DNA of 64,000 nt, taken from NCBI GenBank assembly GCA_030693065.1, contig JAUYBL010000025.1, forward strand, positions 87,241-151,240, read 5' to 3'. This document shows, piece by piece, positions 1 through 9,334 of the stretch. Positions within the stretch are counted from its first letter, which is position 1. Every line of letters starts with the position of its first letter. Source of the DNA: Methylococcaceae bacterium (lineage in GTDB: Bacteria > Pseudomonadota > Gammaproteobacteria > Methylococcales > Methylomonadaceae). The position numbers and the translations under genes were made by a program. The notes under the pieces were generated by a model. It saw nothing but the letters and a program-made list of their open reading frames with translations, did no database searches and was not told where the DNA came from.

Positions 1-1263
1 TTCGAAAACGTTAAAAGCATTAATAATTTCGTGCATCGCCTTGTATTCAGTCGCTGCTGACATCACCAAATAAGTTTTAATAGTCACCGCACTTTGTTGC
101 AGCGTGTTGATTTGCTCAACCAGTTTCATGCCGCGTTGACTCATCCCGGCGGTATCAATCAACACCAGCCGTTTGTCTGAAAAACCTTGAATCAAATTGC
201 GCAACTCGAAGGCATTGGACGCCACGCGTACCGGTATATCCAAAATACGTGCATAAGTGCTTAGCTGCTCGTGTGCGCCGATACGGTAATTATCGGTAGT
301 GATCAGCGCCACTTGTCTAGGACCGTGTTTAAGAATGAATTTGGCTGCCAATTTGGCAATCGTGGTGGTTTTGCCAACGCCGGTAGGGCCAACCAAGGCA
401 ACGATACCGCCTGATTCCAGCAGTTCATCATTTTCTATCGGCAATACTTTAGCCAGTAATTCCTGGGCCTGAGTAAAGACAAAGTCGGCATCGGTATGGT
501 TGGTAAAGCGATTGGCAATTTTGACGCTTAATTTGTTGGAAATGCTCATGCCCGCCAGACGTTTTAGCAAATCAGCTCGCACCGGTGTGTTCTGAGCCGG
601 TTGTAGTTGCGAGATGTTGGCTAATTTGGCGTCCATTGCCGCACGTAACGATTTTAATTCCTTGCTCATCTCTTGTAAGAGATTATCTGCCGCAGGATGT
701 GCAGGCATTTCGATTTGGGTAGTGCGGGTGTTTTTTTCCTTAGCCTGTGGAGGCGTGACTGGCCGCCCAGATTTTAATGCCGCTAATGACTCATGCATTG
801 TCTCGGCGGTACGATTGGATGCATGCGCCCCTAAAGATGCATCGCGCCTGACACTCCGCTCTGGTTCAACAGCAGATACTGTTGCCGTGCCGCGCAAATG
901 TATTTTTTCTGCATAGCCAACGTACTGATCAATATTGCGACGCGGCCGCTCCGGCACACTGCCTTCCGCCCCCGGTTTTCTGGGACTACTGACTATATGC
1001 AGGCGGTTTTTTTCCGCTTCAAAGTCAGGCAGATCAAACATTAAATTCTCCCGAGTTTCGACTGACTGTTCGGGTTGTTTTTGCGAGTTATTTTGACTAG
1101 CTTGGCTTTGAATCATTTGCTCATCAAAGTCTCTTGCTGCGACGATTTCCACGCCGCCATCTACGGATTTGTTAGACATAATCACCGCATCGGCACCCAA
1201 CTCTTCTTTAACCATTCGCATGGCTTGTCGAATATCCGGTGCAAAAAAACGTTTTATTTTCAT
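1..1263 (-). CDS. flhF: Flagellar biosynthesis GTPase FlhF (3' end cut by window edge)
   Basis: FlhF is an SRP-family GTPase that sets the position and number of polar flagella at the cytoplasmic membrane. The 421 visible residues start MKIKRFFAPD and show the short N-terminal domain, a long low-complexity linker (about residues 50-210) and the NG GTPase domain. The P-loop GPTGVGKTTT is near residue 292 and the DTAG motif follows. The start is the first ATG after flhA, 17 bases downstream. The C-terminus lies beyond position 1. It is the last visible gene of the flagellar operon, and its placement after flhA is typical of polarly flagellated gammaproteobacteria. Confidence 0.95.
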   Translation of the reverse strand, partial: MKIKRFFAPDIRQAMRMVKEELGADAVIMSNKSVDGGVEIVAARDFDEQMIQSQASQNNSQKQPEQSVETRENLMFDLPDFEAEKNRLHIVSSPRKPGAEGSVPERPRRNIDQYVGYAEKIHLRGTATVSAVEPERSVRRDASLGAHASNRTAETMHESLAALKSGRPVTPPQAKEKNTRTTQIEMPAHPAADNLLQEMSKELKSLRAAMDAKLANISQLQPAQNTPVRADLLKRLAGMSISNKLSVKIANRFTNHTDADFVFTQAQELLAKVLPIENDELLESGGIVALVGPTGVGKTTTIAKLAAKFILKHGPRQVALITTDNYRIGAHEQLSTYARILDIPVRVASNAFELRNLIQGFSDKRLVLIDTAGMSQRGMKLVEQINTLQQSAVTIKTYLVMSAATEYKAMHEIINAFNVFE

Positions 1264-1279
1264 GATGTTGCCTCATCTA

Positions 1280-3373
1280 TTATGCGCGTCGCCCGACTGT
1301 GGCTACCACTCGGATTTGCCGATCTGCCGGAATTTCGTTATAGGCCAGGACATGTAAGCTAGGTATTGAATGTCTAACGAAGCGAGACAACCATGGCCGG
1401 ATATACGATGAAACCAGCAATATCGCTGTTTCACCTTCCATTTCCATTTTTTGCACACTGTCTTGAATGGACGTGTGCATCTGTTCCGCTAGGCCAGGTT
1501 CAATACCAACACCACTTTCTCCTGCCGTCTGCAATGATTTATGCAACAACTGTTCCAACTCTCCATCTAAAGTGATAACTGGCAATTCATTTTGTATGCC
1601 ACTGATTTCATGGACAATTAATCGTCCTAAAGAAGCTCGCACTGCCGAGGTCAGGATGTCGGGATCTTGACTCTTGCCGCCATACTCCGCCAAAGTTTCG
1701 GCGATCGTGCGCATATCGCGAATCGGCACACGCTCTTGCAAGAGGTTTTGCAATACTTTTGCCACCACACCCAGCGGCAAGGTTTTCGGCACCAAATCTT
1801 CCACCAGCTTGGGGGCACTTTTAGCCAGGTTTTCGAGAATTTTTTGCGTCTCTTCATAGCCCAGCAATTCGTGGGCATGACTTTGCAGTAAGTGACTCAA
1901 ATGCGTTGCCACCACGGTGCCAGGATCGACGACCGTATAACCTAATGTTTGCGCATGATCTTTTTGATTCGGCTCGATCCACACTGCTTCCAATCCAAAA
2001 GCAGGATCTTTACAGGCTTTGCCTGGCAAGCTGCCGAACACCCGGCCCGGATTGATCGCCATTTCCATCTCCGGCATGATGTCGGCCTCACCTACCGTCA
2101 CGCCCATCAAGGAAATCCGATAAGACGTTGGCGTTAAATCCAAATTGTCGCGAATATGTACCGAAGGCACTAAAAATCCCAACTCCTGGGACAATTTTTT
2201 ACGTACACCTTTGATGCGAGTCATCAACTGCCCGCCCTGATTTTTATCCACCAGTGGTATCAAGCGATAGCCCACTTCCAGACCGATCACATCGACCGGC
2301 ATGACATCATCCCAGCCCAATTCTTTAATTTCAGGAGCCGAATTGACTAGAGCCAAGGGATAATCCAGCTCCACCAACTCGGCTTGTTTGCGTTTTTTAT
2401 CGATCAAGTAAGCAGAACCCGCCAAAATCGACGCCAACAAGATAAACACTACGTTGGGCATACCCGGAATAATACCTAAGGCGCCAATCACCACTGCGGT
2501 AATCAACAACGCTTTGGGATTTTCAAATAATTGGGTACTGACTTGCTGACCAATGTTTTGGCCGCTGCTACCCACTTTAGTCACCACCAAGGCCGACGCG
2601 GTAGATAACAACAACGAAGGAATCTGTGCGACCAAGCCGTCACCGATAGTCAGCAACACATAGATATGTCCGGCATCGGCAAAACTTAAACCATGTTGGC
2701 CGACACCAATCGCCAATCCACCAATCACGTTGACGAATAAAATGATAATACCGGCAATGGCGTCGCCACGGACAAACTTACTGGCACCGTCCATGGAACC
2801 GTAAAAATCCGCTTCGGTGGCAACTTCTGCACGTCTTACACGCGCTTCATCCTGAGTAATCAAACCCGCATTCAAATCGGCATCGATGGCCATTTGTTTA
2901 CCGGGCATCGCATCCAAGGTAAAACGCGCGCCAACTTCAGCCACCCGACCCGCGCCTTTGGTAACGACCATGAAATTGATCACCACCAAAATAATAAACA
3001 CCACCAAACCCACGGCAAAATTGCCGCCAATAACAAATGCGCCGAAAGCTTCGATCACCTTACCCGCAGCATCGCCTCCGTTATGCCCTTCTAATAACAC
3101 GATACGCGTTGATGCGACGTTAAGCGCCAACCGCAATAAGGTCGCCAGCAAAATCACTGTTGGAAACGAGGCAAATTCCAGCGGCTTTAAGGTGTAAACC
3201 ACCACCAGCAAAATAATCAGTGAAAACGCGATATTAAAAGTGAACAGTAAATCGAGTATAAACGCCGGCAAGGGCAGCATGATCATCGCCAAAATCATGA
3301 CGATTACCATCGGCGCACCCAACTCGGCTTTACCGAGCATGGTCAAAAGAGCTTTTAACTTACTGAAGTCCAT
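1280..3373 (-). CDS. flhA: Flagellar export apparatus protein FlhA
   Basis: FlhA is the large export-gate component of the flagellar type III secretion system. It conducts protons and docks chaperone-substrate complexes. The 697 residues match the usual family length. The N-terminal half carries about eight hydrophobic segments, including the conserved stretch with RVAEVGARFTLDAMPGKQM, and the C-terminal half is the soluble cytosolic domain. It begins 4 bases after the flhB stop, so it is co-transcribed and probably translationally coupled. The Shine-Dalgarno sequence is weak (GGATTAATCTC), which fits coupling. Confidence 0.97.
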   Translation of the reverse strand: MDFSKLKALLTMLGKAELGAPMVIVMILAMIMLPLPAFILDLLFTFNIAFSLIILLVVVYTLKPLEFASFPTVILLATLLRLALNVASTRIVLLEGHNGGDAAGKVIEAFGAFVIGGNFAVGLVVFIILVVINFMVVTKGAGRVAEVGARFTLDAMPGKQMAIDADLNAGLITQDEARVRRAEVATEADFYGSMDGASKFVRGDAIAGIIILFVNVIGGLAIGVGQHGLSFADAGHIYVLLTIGDGLVAQIPSLLLSTASALVVTKVGSSGQNIGQQVSTQLFENPKALLITAVVIGALGIIPGMPNVVFILLASILAGSAYLIDKKRKQAELVELDYPLALVNSAPEIKELGWDDVMPVDVIGLEVGYRLIPLVDKNQGGQLMTRIKGVRKKLSQELGFLVPSVHIRDNLDLTPTSYRISLMGVTVGEADIMPEMEMAINPGRVFGSLPGKACKDPAFGLEAVWIEPNQKDHAQTLGYTVVDPGTVVATHLSHLLQSHAHELLGYEETQKILENLAKSAPKLVEDLVPKTLPLGVVAKVLQNLLQERVPIRDMRTIAETLAEYGGKSQDPDILTSAVRASLGRLIVHEISGIQNELPVITLDGELEQLLHKSLQTAGESGVGIEPGLAEQMHTSIQDSVQKMEMEGETAILLVSSYIRPWLSRFVRHSIPSLHVLAYNEIPADRQIRVVATVGRRA

Positions 3374-3377
3374 GAGA

Positions 3378-4508
3378 TTAATCCTGTCTGAATTCGTCGG
3401 GCACTTTAATGTTCCCTGGAGGCATGGGCACGGCCCATTTATTTTGTTGGGCGGTTTTTAATTGATAGACATAAGCCAAAATCTGCGCAACGGCCAGATA
3501 AAGACCTTGCGGAATTTCCTTGTCCAGTTCAGTTGAGTAATACAACGCACGGGCTAATGGCGGCGACGCCACCAGCGGCACTTCTGCGCCCATGGCTAGA
3601 TTGCGGATTTGCGCGGCAATTAAATCTACACCTTTAGCGACCAACTTAGGCGCACCGCCGCCGTTTTGATCGTATTTGAGGGCTACCGCATAATGACTGG
3701 GGTTGGTGATAATCACGTCAGCCTTGGGTACTTCCGCCATCATGCGTTTTTGCGCCATATCCATTTGCATACGACGCTGACGGCCTTTGACTTCTGGGCT
3801 ACCTTCGGATTCTTTATTTTCATCCTTGATTTCCTGAAGCGTCATTTTCAATTTTTTATTGTGATCCCACAATTGATAAGGCACGTCGATCATCGCCACC
3901 AACACCAGCGAGGCACTTAATAGTAAAAAACACGTGGCAATAATGTTGAGTGCGTGAGGAATAGAATCAGCCAGCGATTCATTGCCCAAGCCCAATAATT
4001 CAACAATAAACGAGTTGTATAAAAGATAAGCAACAATAAATACCAGCCCGATTTTTAACAACGCTTTGCCCATTTCAACCAGGCCACGTATTGCAAACAA
4101 CCTGGCCATGCCTTTAATGGGATCCATTTTTTCCGGCTTGGGAGACACCGCATCCCAGTTAAATATCCAGCCGCCTAATGCCAACGGCGCGAGAATTGCC
4201 GCCACTAACAACACCGCCAAAAACGGCGCTATCAGCATTACGCCATCGATCATGGTTTGCTGAAAATGTTGTACCGGACTAACCGGGTCGAAAATAGTTT
4301 CACGTTTGAGCTGAAACTCAGTGCGCATCATCTTAATCAGTCCTTGGCCGATACTTTTGCCTTGCATCCAAAACAAGGCCGCACTGACCATCAACATAAC
4401 AAAGGTATTGAGCTCACGAGAACGGGCAATCTGGCCTTTTTTCTTAGCGTCAGCCAGACGCTTGCCGGTGGGTTCTTCGGTTTTTTCTTGATCGGAGTCG
4501 TCGGCCAT
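3378..4508 (-). CDS. flhB: Flagellar export apparatus protein FlhB
   Basis: FlhB is the export switch protein that changes substrate specificity from rod/hook to filament after self-cleavage. It has 376 residues, four membrane segments in the first half, and the autocleavage motif NPSH in VIITNPSHYAVALKY in the cytosolic half. The start MADDSDQEKTEEPTGKR matches the conserved N-terminus. An in-frame extension to 4553 exists, but it is encoded by a palindromic repeat inserted upstream, so the start at 4508 is preferred. The gap to fliR (142 bases) is unusually long for this operon because of that repeat. Confidence 0.95.
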   Translation of the reverse strand: MADDSDQEKTEEPTGKRLADAKKKGQIARSRELNTFVMLMVSAALFWMQGKSIGQGLIKMMRTEFQLKRETIFDPVSPVQHFQQTMIDGVMLIAPFLAVLLVAAILAPLALGGWIFNWDAVSPKPEKMDPIKGMARLFAIRGLVEMGKALLKIGLVFIVAYLLYNSFIVELLGLGNESLADSIPHALNIIATCFLLLSASLVLVAMIDVPYQLWDHNKKLKMTLQEIKDENKESEGSPEVKGRQRRMQMDMAQKRMMAEVPKADVIITNPSHYAVALKYDQNGGGAPKLVAKGVDLIAAQIRNLAMGAEVPLVASPPLARALYYSTELDKEIPQGLYLAVAQILAYVYQLKTAQQNKWAVPMPPGNIKVPDEFRQD

Positions 4509-4513
4509 GAGAG

Positions 4514-4640
4514 GGATCTCTAAAAATTGCACTTCGACAAGCTCAGTACCCATCGGGCATAAATGCGAACGGGGGTCTATTTAAGAACTTATCCGTTCGT
4601 GCTGAGCTTGTCGAAGCATGAATGGATAAGTTTTTTTAGG
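4514..4640. repeat. REP/MITE-like palindromic element, copy A
   Basis: This gap between fliR and flhB contains inverted arms: CACTTCGACAAGCTCAG on one side and CTGAGCTTGTCGAAGCATG on the other. Outer arms CTCTAAAAATT and TTTTTTTAGG flank them, the second degenerate. The same sequence in better form occurs at 9335-9455, and degenerate pieces lie at 58121-58167 and 58733-58760. The TTCGACAAGCTCAG palindrome is a common dispersed repeat in proteobacteria. It could fold in the fliR-flhB transcript. No coding role is likely. Confidence 0.8.
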
Positions 4641-4650
4641 CTTACATGAA

Positions 4651-5424
4651 TTAGACCCTTAACAATTGCTCAAGAACATCATAAGCACCGGTCAACAAAC
4701 CGGAAAACTGCTCAAGAAAATCTGGTAAGGTCAACCACATCAACAATAGCCCAAACATTAATGTCACTGGAAATCCGACCGAAAAAATTTGCAACTGCGG
4801 TGCGGCGCGCGCGGCGACACCAAAACTGATATTGACCAGAAATAAACTAATCATCAAAGGCATCGCCAGCAGCAAGCCACCGGTGAACATGTGGCTGCTC
4901 CAGGTAATAATTGACCAAATACCTGCTTTTGCTATGCCGTCAGTACCAATCGGCAACGAGGTAAAACTGTCCATGAGCATTTGTATCAACAATAAATGAC
5001 CATCCATCGCCAAAAAAATCAACGTCGTAGTCATGGTGTAAAACTGCGCCACCACCGGCACTTGCTGGCCGTTTTGGGGATCAACCATGGTTGAAAAACC
5101 TAAGCCCATACTTAACGCAACCGCCTGCCCGGCGAACACCACTGCGGCAAACACCAGCTGTAAAACAAAGCCGGTAATCAAACCGATCATAACTTGCTGA
5201 ATGGTCACTAAAAAGCCATCGTAACTAAACATCTCTAACGCAGGCATTGTGGGCAACAACGGCATAATAATAAAAGTCAGCGCCACGGAAAGTATCAATC
5301 GAATGCGTGCCGGTACCGCGCGAATACTAAACAACGGCACCGATACAAACATGGCACTAATACGCAGCAACGGCCAGATGAAGGCCGCCGTCTGGCTGAG
5401 TAATTGCGCCTCAGTAAAATTCAT
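4651..5424 (-). CDS. fliR: Flagellar export apparatus protein FliR
   Basis: FliR is an integral membrane component of the FliPQR export gate core. Its 257 residues match the family length, with about six hydrophobic segments starting near residue 10 (AAFIWPLLRISAMFVSVPLFS). The motif VDPQNGQQVPVVAQF, typical of FliR, lies mid-protein. It follows fliQ with a 3-base gap, so the two are translated together. A palindromic repeat separates it from flhB downstream. Confidence 0.96.
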   Translation of the reverse strand: MNFTEAQLLSQTAAFIWPLLRISAMFVSVPLFSIRAVPARIRLILSVALTFIIMPLLPTMPALEMFSYDGFLVTIQQVMIGLITGFVLQLVFAAVVFAGQAVALSMGLGFSTMVDPQNGQQVPVVAQFYTMTTTLIFLAMDGHLLLIQMLMDSFTSLPIGTDGIAKAGIWSIITWSSHMFTGGLLLAMPLMISLFLVNISFGVAARAAPQLQIFSVGFPVTLMFGLLLMWLTLPDFLEQFSGLLTGAYDVLEQLLRV

Positions 5425-5427
5425 GAC

Positions 5428-5697
5428 CTAGCCAATCAAATGCGGAATATCGCGAATCAGATCCTGAAAATAATCGATGAACATTTGCAACATCATGGGG
5501 CCCATTATCATCAGCACCAGGCCTATGACGATAAGCTTGGGAACGAAAGTCAGCGTTGACTCGTTGATTTGCGTAGCAGCTTGAAACATCGCAATTACCA
5601 ATCCCACCAATAATGACGGAATTAATACCGGCGCAGTCAGCTTAACAGCCATCATCACTGCGTCTTGTCCAACTTGATAGACGATTTCCGGGGTCAT
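5428..5697 (-). CDS. fliQ: Flagellar export apparatus protein FliQ
   Basis: FliQ is a small two-helix membrane protein of the export gate. It has 89 residues, the standard size, with two hydrophobic segments. The conserved QAATQINESTLTFVPK motif joins them. The start MTPEIVYQVGQDAV has a good Shine-Dalgarno AAGGAG 7 bases upstream. It lies 18 bases after fliP and 3 bases before fliR. Confidence 0.97.
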   Translation of the reverse strand: MTPEIVYQVGQDAVMMAVKLTAPVLIPSLLVGLVIAMFQAATQINESTLTFVPKLIVIGLVLMIMGPMMLQMFIDYFQDLIRDIPHLIG

Positions 5698-5715
5698 GAT
5701 TTAGCTCCTTTTGTA

Positions 5716-6474
5716 TTAAGTCGCATAAAAACTCGCCGCCAGCATTTCCATAATTAGCGACCAGCCATCAGCTAACACAAACAGCATAATTTTAAACGGC
5801 AGCGACACAATCATCGGCGACAGCATCATCATACCCATCGACATCAACACGCTGGCAACCACCAGATCGATGATTAAAAACGGCAGAAAAATCATAAATC
5901 CGATTTGAAACGCTGTTTTTAGCTCACTGGTGACATAAGCGGGTAATAACAACGAGAAAGGCACGTCTTCAGCGGAGTTCAAATCTGCTTTGCCGGATAT
6001 TCTGATAAACAATTCTAAATCGGCCTCGCGCGTTTGCTTAAGCATGAACTGGCGAAAAGGTTCCGTGGCTTTAGTCAACGCCTCGGTAACATCGATTTTC
6101 TCTTCCAGATACGGCTGCACCGCATCGACATTGACCTTTTCCAGCACCGGCATCATGATGAAAATAGTCAAAAATAACGACAATCCTAACAACACCTGAT
6201 TGCTGGGCGCCTGGCCTGTGCCTAGTGCCTGCCGAAGTAAACTCAACACAATCATGATGCGGGTAAATGAGGTCATCGACAGCAAAATCGCCGGCAACAA
6301 CGTCATCATGGTCATCAGCGCCAGCACTTGGATAGTGACGCTGTAAGTTTGAGCGCCATTTTTGCCGGTAGTGACCGTCACCGCTTCAATACCTGCCGCC
6401 GCCCACGCTGGAGTTTGCAAGACCAGCATTAGCATGGTGATGAGCAGCGCTGACCAACCCATTTTATTGAGCAT
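5716..6474 (-). CDS. fliP: Flagellar export apparatus protein FliP
   Basis: FliP is the core export-gate membrane protein. With the start at [11 protein letters not shown] the product has 252 residues, close to the usual 245-250. It opens with a signal-peptide-like segment, since FliP is made with a cleaved leader. It carries the typical [20 protein letters not shown], and the long hydrophobic C-terminal segments include [20 protein letters not shown]. An upstream in-frame extension to 6522 lies inside fliO and looks non-native. The gene overlaps the end of fliO by 11 bases. Confidence 0.96.
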   Translation of the reverse strand: MLNKMGWSALLITMLMLVLQTPAWAAAGIEAVTVTTGKNGAQTYSVTIQVLALMTMMTLLPAILLSMTSFTRIMIVLSLLRQALGTGQAPSNQVLLGLSLFLTIFIMMPVLEKVNVDAVQPYLEEKIDVTEALTKATEPFRQFMLKQTREADLELFIRISGKADLNSAEDVPFSLLLPAYVTSELKTAFQIGFMIFLPFLIIDLVVASVLMSMGMMMLSPMIVSLPFKIMLFVLADGWSLIMEMLAASFYAT

Positions 6475-7009
6475 CGGCCCGCCCCTTTCTGGCCTGAATG
6501 GCTTGCAGCAAATGCTTGGCAAAGCCTGACTCGGCGATATTAACTTGCGGGATTTCGGTATTTAGGCAATCCTCCCCTTCCAGCACATGCAGGGTATCGA
6601 TACGCCCTGGCGTAACACCCAACAGCAATTGTTTTTTACCGACTTGCAGCAACACCACTTTTTCCCGCATACCAAGAGACAAGCCGCCAACCACGCGCAT
6701 TTTGTCGGCATTATTGACGACCAAGCCGTTGACCTTGCGCATGCTCCACACGCAAAGAAAAAAAACCCCCAGTACCAGCAACAACCCAACTAGCCAGTTG
6801 AGCATATTGCCGTAAGACAAAGCCTTAAGCGTTTGCTTTTCTACTTCAGCCAAACACACCGGCATCCAGCCAATTAACAATCCGCTGAAAAGGGTTCTGT
6901 ACTTTTTACAGCTCAAATTTCGGTTTTTAAATCTCCTCACCCCAACCCTCTCCAGCAGGAGAGGGAGTATAGGTGCCGAAGTTTGATCTGCAGTAGGCAT
7001 GATGCGCAT
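6464..7009 (-). CDS. fliO: Flagellar protein FliO, start uncertain because of an inserted palindrome
   Basis: FliO is a bitopic membrane protein that helps assemble the FliP ring. The body fits the family: a membrane segment ([16 protein letters not shown]) followed by a short basic cytosolic domain with [22 protein letters not shown]. The start given is an ATG overlapping the fliN stop (TGATG). However, about the first 30 codons run through a dispersed palindromic repeat at 6933-6967, which reads ERVGVRRF in this frame. A TTG start just before [11 protein letters not shown] would leave a normal signal-peptide-like N-terminus. The gene is certain and the start is not. Confidence 0.88.
   Translation of the reverse strand: MRIMPTADQTSAPILPLLLERVGVRRFKNRNLSCKKYRTLFSGLLIGWMPVCLAEVEKQTLKALSYGNMLNWLVGLLLVLGVFFLCVWSMRKVNGLVVNNADKMRVVGGLSLGMREKVVLLQVGKKQLLLGVTPGRIDTLHVLEGEDCLNTEIPQVNIAESGFAKHLLQAIQARKGRADAQ
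6933..6967. repeat. Short palindromic repeat at the fliN-fliO junction
   Basis: The sequence reads CTCACCCCAACCCTCTCC then AGCA then GGAGAGGG. CCCTCTCC (6946-6953) and GGAGAGGG (6958-6965) form a perfect 8-bp stem with a 4-base loop. A related unit with the same CTCAxCCCAACC lead lies at 34070-34118. Such units are dispersed repeats in many gammaproteobacteria. Here one falls between the fliN stop and the recognisable FliO body. Confidence 0.75.
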
Positions 7010-7389
7010 CACGCCAATCTTCTGACACGTTCCGACGGACTGATCACATCGGTTAAACGGATACCGAATTTATCGTTGATGACCACTACTTCACCATGTG
7101 CGATCAAGGTGCCGTTGACCAACACATCCAAGGGCTCACCGGCAAAACGTTCCAGCTCAACGACCGAGCCCTGGTTTAACTGCAATAAGTTGCGGATATT
7201 GATTTGGGTACGGCCTATTTCCATAGAAATAGTCACCGGCACATCCAGAATCACATCCAGATTAACTTCATCACCCGCTCCGGGCGCCGGTTTTTTGTCT
7301 TCAAAGGGATTGTTAAATTCTTGAAATGCAGCCGCTTCAAAATCATCAATGGATTCTGCATCATCTGGAAAATTAGTTTCTTCACTCAT
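7009..7389 (-). CDS. fliN: Flagellar motor switch protein FliN
   Basis: FliN is a C-ring component that binds CheY-P and export substrates. The C-terminal 80 residues are the SpoA/FliMN domain (VPVTISMEIGRTQINIRNLL, then GEVVVINDKFGIRLTDVI), preceded by an acidic N-terminal tail. The start MSEETNFPDD gives 126 residues and has GGGA upstream. An upstream TTG would add four residues. It lies 22 bases after fliM, and its stop overlaps the ATG assigned to fliO. Confidence 0.96.
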   Translation of the reverse strand: MSEETNFPDDAESIDDFEAAAFQEFNNPFEDKKPAPGAGDEVNLDVILDVPVTISMEIGRTQINIRNLLQLNQGSVVELERFAGEPLDVLVNGTLIAHGEVVVINDKFGIRLTDVISPSERVRRLA

Positions 7390-7411
7390 GTTAATTCCCA
7401 ATTATTAGGTT

Positions 7412-8416
7412 TTATATTTTTGCTTTATCGATAATCTGGATAGCGTAATTGCCATCCGAAATGCCTACTTTACCTTCAAAGATTGGAATGCCTTCGGCTT
7501 TTAAAATCACCGACTCAGGCATATCAATCGGGATGACATCGCCTTTTTTAAGGCGCATCACGTCTCGGATAGTCATGGTCTTTTCAACCAATTGACTGTT
7601 AACACCCACTTCCACGCGCATCACCTCATCCCGTAAAGCAAGTTGCCAACTACCGTCAACATCGCCGCTATCACTACTGATCGCATCAAGCAATTCACGA
7701 ATCGGCTCCAACATTGCATAAGGCATAGCAATATTGACATCACCGCCGCCACCTTCGAGTTCGACATGAATGGTAGAAATAACAATAATTTCTGCCGGAC
7801 CGATAATATTGGCAAAACGCGGGTTGATTTCCGAACCTATATATTCAAAATCCAAATCCATTACCGGCCGCCAGGCTTCTTTTAAATCTTTAAAAATCAT
7901 GTCGATGATGATGCGCACCACGCGCATTTCCGTAGGCGTAAACTCCCGGCCTTCCGCTTGGTTATAAAACTGTCCGCCGCCGCCAAAAAAATTCTCGACG
8001 ACGGTAAAAACCAATCTAGGTTCAATAACAATTAAGGCTTTGCCGCGTAACGGATGACATTTAACGACCGTCAAATTGGTTGGTACCAGCAAGCCTTGAA
8101 TGAATTCGGAGAATTTTTGTACTTGTATGCCGGAAATAAATATTTCCGCCGAGCGACGCAAAAAGTGAAATAAGGAGATGCGGATAAAACGGGCAAAGCG
8201 CTCGTTGACCATTTCTAAGGTCGGCATACGACCACGAACAATACGTTCTTGGCTGGTCAAGTCATATTCTTTAACTACCCCCCTTTCTTGAAGGGCGCTA
8301 ACTTCAGGTTCGGCATAAAAATCGGACTCAAATTCGTCAGCGTCAGTTTCAATATCGCCGTCACTGACGCCATTTAATAGCGCATCAATTTCGGCTTGGG
8401 AGAGTAAGTCACTCAT
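7412..8416 (-). CDS. fliM: Flagellar motor switch protein FliM
   Basis: FliM is the C-ring switch protein. The 334 residues open with the CheY-P binding motif LLSQAEIDALLNGV. A CheC-like middle domain follows, with GGGGQFYNQAEGREFTPTEMRVV, and then a C-terminal SpoA domain similar to FliN. It begins 2 bases after the fliL stop, which indicates translational coupling. The length and motifs are standard. Confidence 0.98.
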   Translation of the reverse strand: MSDLLSQAEIDALLNGVSDGDIETDADEFESDFYAEPEVSALQERGVVKEYDLTSQERIVRGRMPTLEMVNERFARFIRISLFHFLRRSAEIFISGIQVQKFSEFIQGLLVPTNLTVVKCHPLRGKALIVIEPRLVFTVVENFFGGGGQFYNQAEGREFTPTEMRVVRIIIDMIFKDLKEAWRPVMDLDFEYIGSEINPRFANIIGPAEIIVISTIHVELEGGGGDVNIAMPYAMLEPIRELLDAISSDSGDVDGSWQLALRDEVMRVEVGVNSQLVEKTMTIRDVMRLKKGDVIPIDMPESVILKAEGIPIFEGKVGISDGNYAIQIIDKAKI

Positions 8417-8418
8417 GG

Positions 8419-8964
8419 TTATTGCATAACAAAAGAGGTGAAATAAACGTCTTTAAGTCGGCTCTTGCCAGCCATTTTGGTCAACGTAGCAGACACGGAT
8501 TCTTGTATCCCGGCGCGTAATTTGTCTTTGCCTTCGCGAGTTTTTAACTCTTCGGCATTTTGCGCGCTGATTAACATCAATAGATTATTGCGTATCATCG
8601 GTTCATTTTTTTTCAGTGCATCGACCATATCAGCGCCTTCAACCAAGAAAGTAATGGCAATCATCACAAACTTGGCACCCGTACCTTTCGGGAGATTAAC
8701 AACTAACGGTTTGGTCAAGTCAAAATACAGTTTTTCCGCAGCTGCGGCAGCTGCCTCCGGATCTTCATCTTTTTCCTCATGCTTTTCCTCGGCTTTCGCA
8801 TTGCCATGCTCATCATGCCCCTCTTCTACTGGAGCAGATTTAAACAAAAAGAAGTAAGCCGCCCCTCCGCCACCTGCCAATAAAATGACTGCCGCCAGAA
8901 TAATAATGATCAGTTTTTTGGAAGACTTCTTTACTTCTGCGCCTTCTTGTTGAATCTCAGCCAT
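8419..8964 (-). CDS. fliL: Flagellar basal body protein FliL
   Basis: FliL is a single-pass membrane protein that surrounds the stator and supports motor torque. The 181 residues consist of a lysine-rich cytoplasmic start, one membrane segment (KLIIIILAAVILLAGGGGAAYFFLF), a charged low-complexity linker rich in E, A and K, and the periplasmic SPFH-like domain ending in FTSFVMQ. The start MAEIQQEG is chosen because AAGGA lies 8 bases upstream. A longer reading to 9027 would run through the sigma-54 promoter. It is the first gene of the operon. Confidence 0.95.
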   Translation of the reverse strand: MAEIQQEGAEVKKSSKKLIIIILAAVILLAGGGGAAYFFLFKSAPVEEGHDEHGNAKAEEKHEEKDEDPEAAAAAAEKLYFDLTKPLVVNLPKGTGAKFVMIAITFLVEGADMVDALKKNEPMIRNNLLMLISAQNAEELKTREGKDKLRAGIQESVSATLTKMAGKSRLKDVYFTSFVMQ

Positions 8965-9010
8965 ATCGGCAATCCTTTTAATTTGGATAAACTTTAGTTT
9001 TAAAAAATAA

Positions 9011-9026
9011 AGCAAATCAAGTGCCA
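9011..9026 (-). promoter_or_regulatory. Sigma-54 promoter of the fliL operon
   Basis: On the minus strand TGGCAC, five bases (TTGAT), then TTGCT. The GG and GC doublets are separated by exactly 10 bases, matching the sigma-54 consensus. The predicted start of transcription is about 12 bases downstream, near 9000, some 35 bases before the fliL ATG. Class II/III flagellar operons of polar flagella are commonly driven by RpoN with FlrC/FleQ-type activators. A small perfect palindrome, TGACACTGTCA, at 9089-9099 could be an activator site. Confidence 0.85.
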
Positions 9027-9334
9027 AAAATATAAATGCAAATAAATCAATTGGTTAACAAAAGACAGCGACGACTGTGCCGGAAAAATGACACTGTCAC
9101 AGAATCGACACTGCTTTAATTAAAAATGAGTATAGACGACAGTTTGCTAAGCGAGATTTCAATTGGCGCTAAGCTGATAACTTTTAGTGATCCACTATTT
9201 ACAATAGCGTTCTAATTTGGGGAGGGAAGTTTTGATACCAAAATTGCCGGACAATCGAGGTGATAATTGTGAGTTGTCTAGATGTTAATGCCCTATGAGG
9301 TTTGAGAGCATAAGTGACTACTATTTAAATTAAA

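Noticed and set aside
1075..1362. Plus-strand reading frames over flhF and flhA
   Set aside because: They are antisense shadows of well-conserved flagellar genes.
4509..4553. In-frame N-terminal extension of flhB (MGTELVEVQFLEIPL)
   Set aside because: It is encoded by the palindromic repeat copy A, and the conserved FlhB N-terminus begins at MADDSDQEKTEEP.
8965..9027. N-terminal extension of fliL
   Set aside because: The stretch contains the sigma-54 promoter, and AAGGA stands at the right distance from the later ATG.
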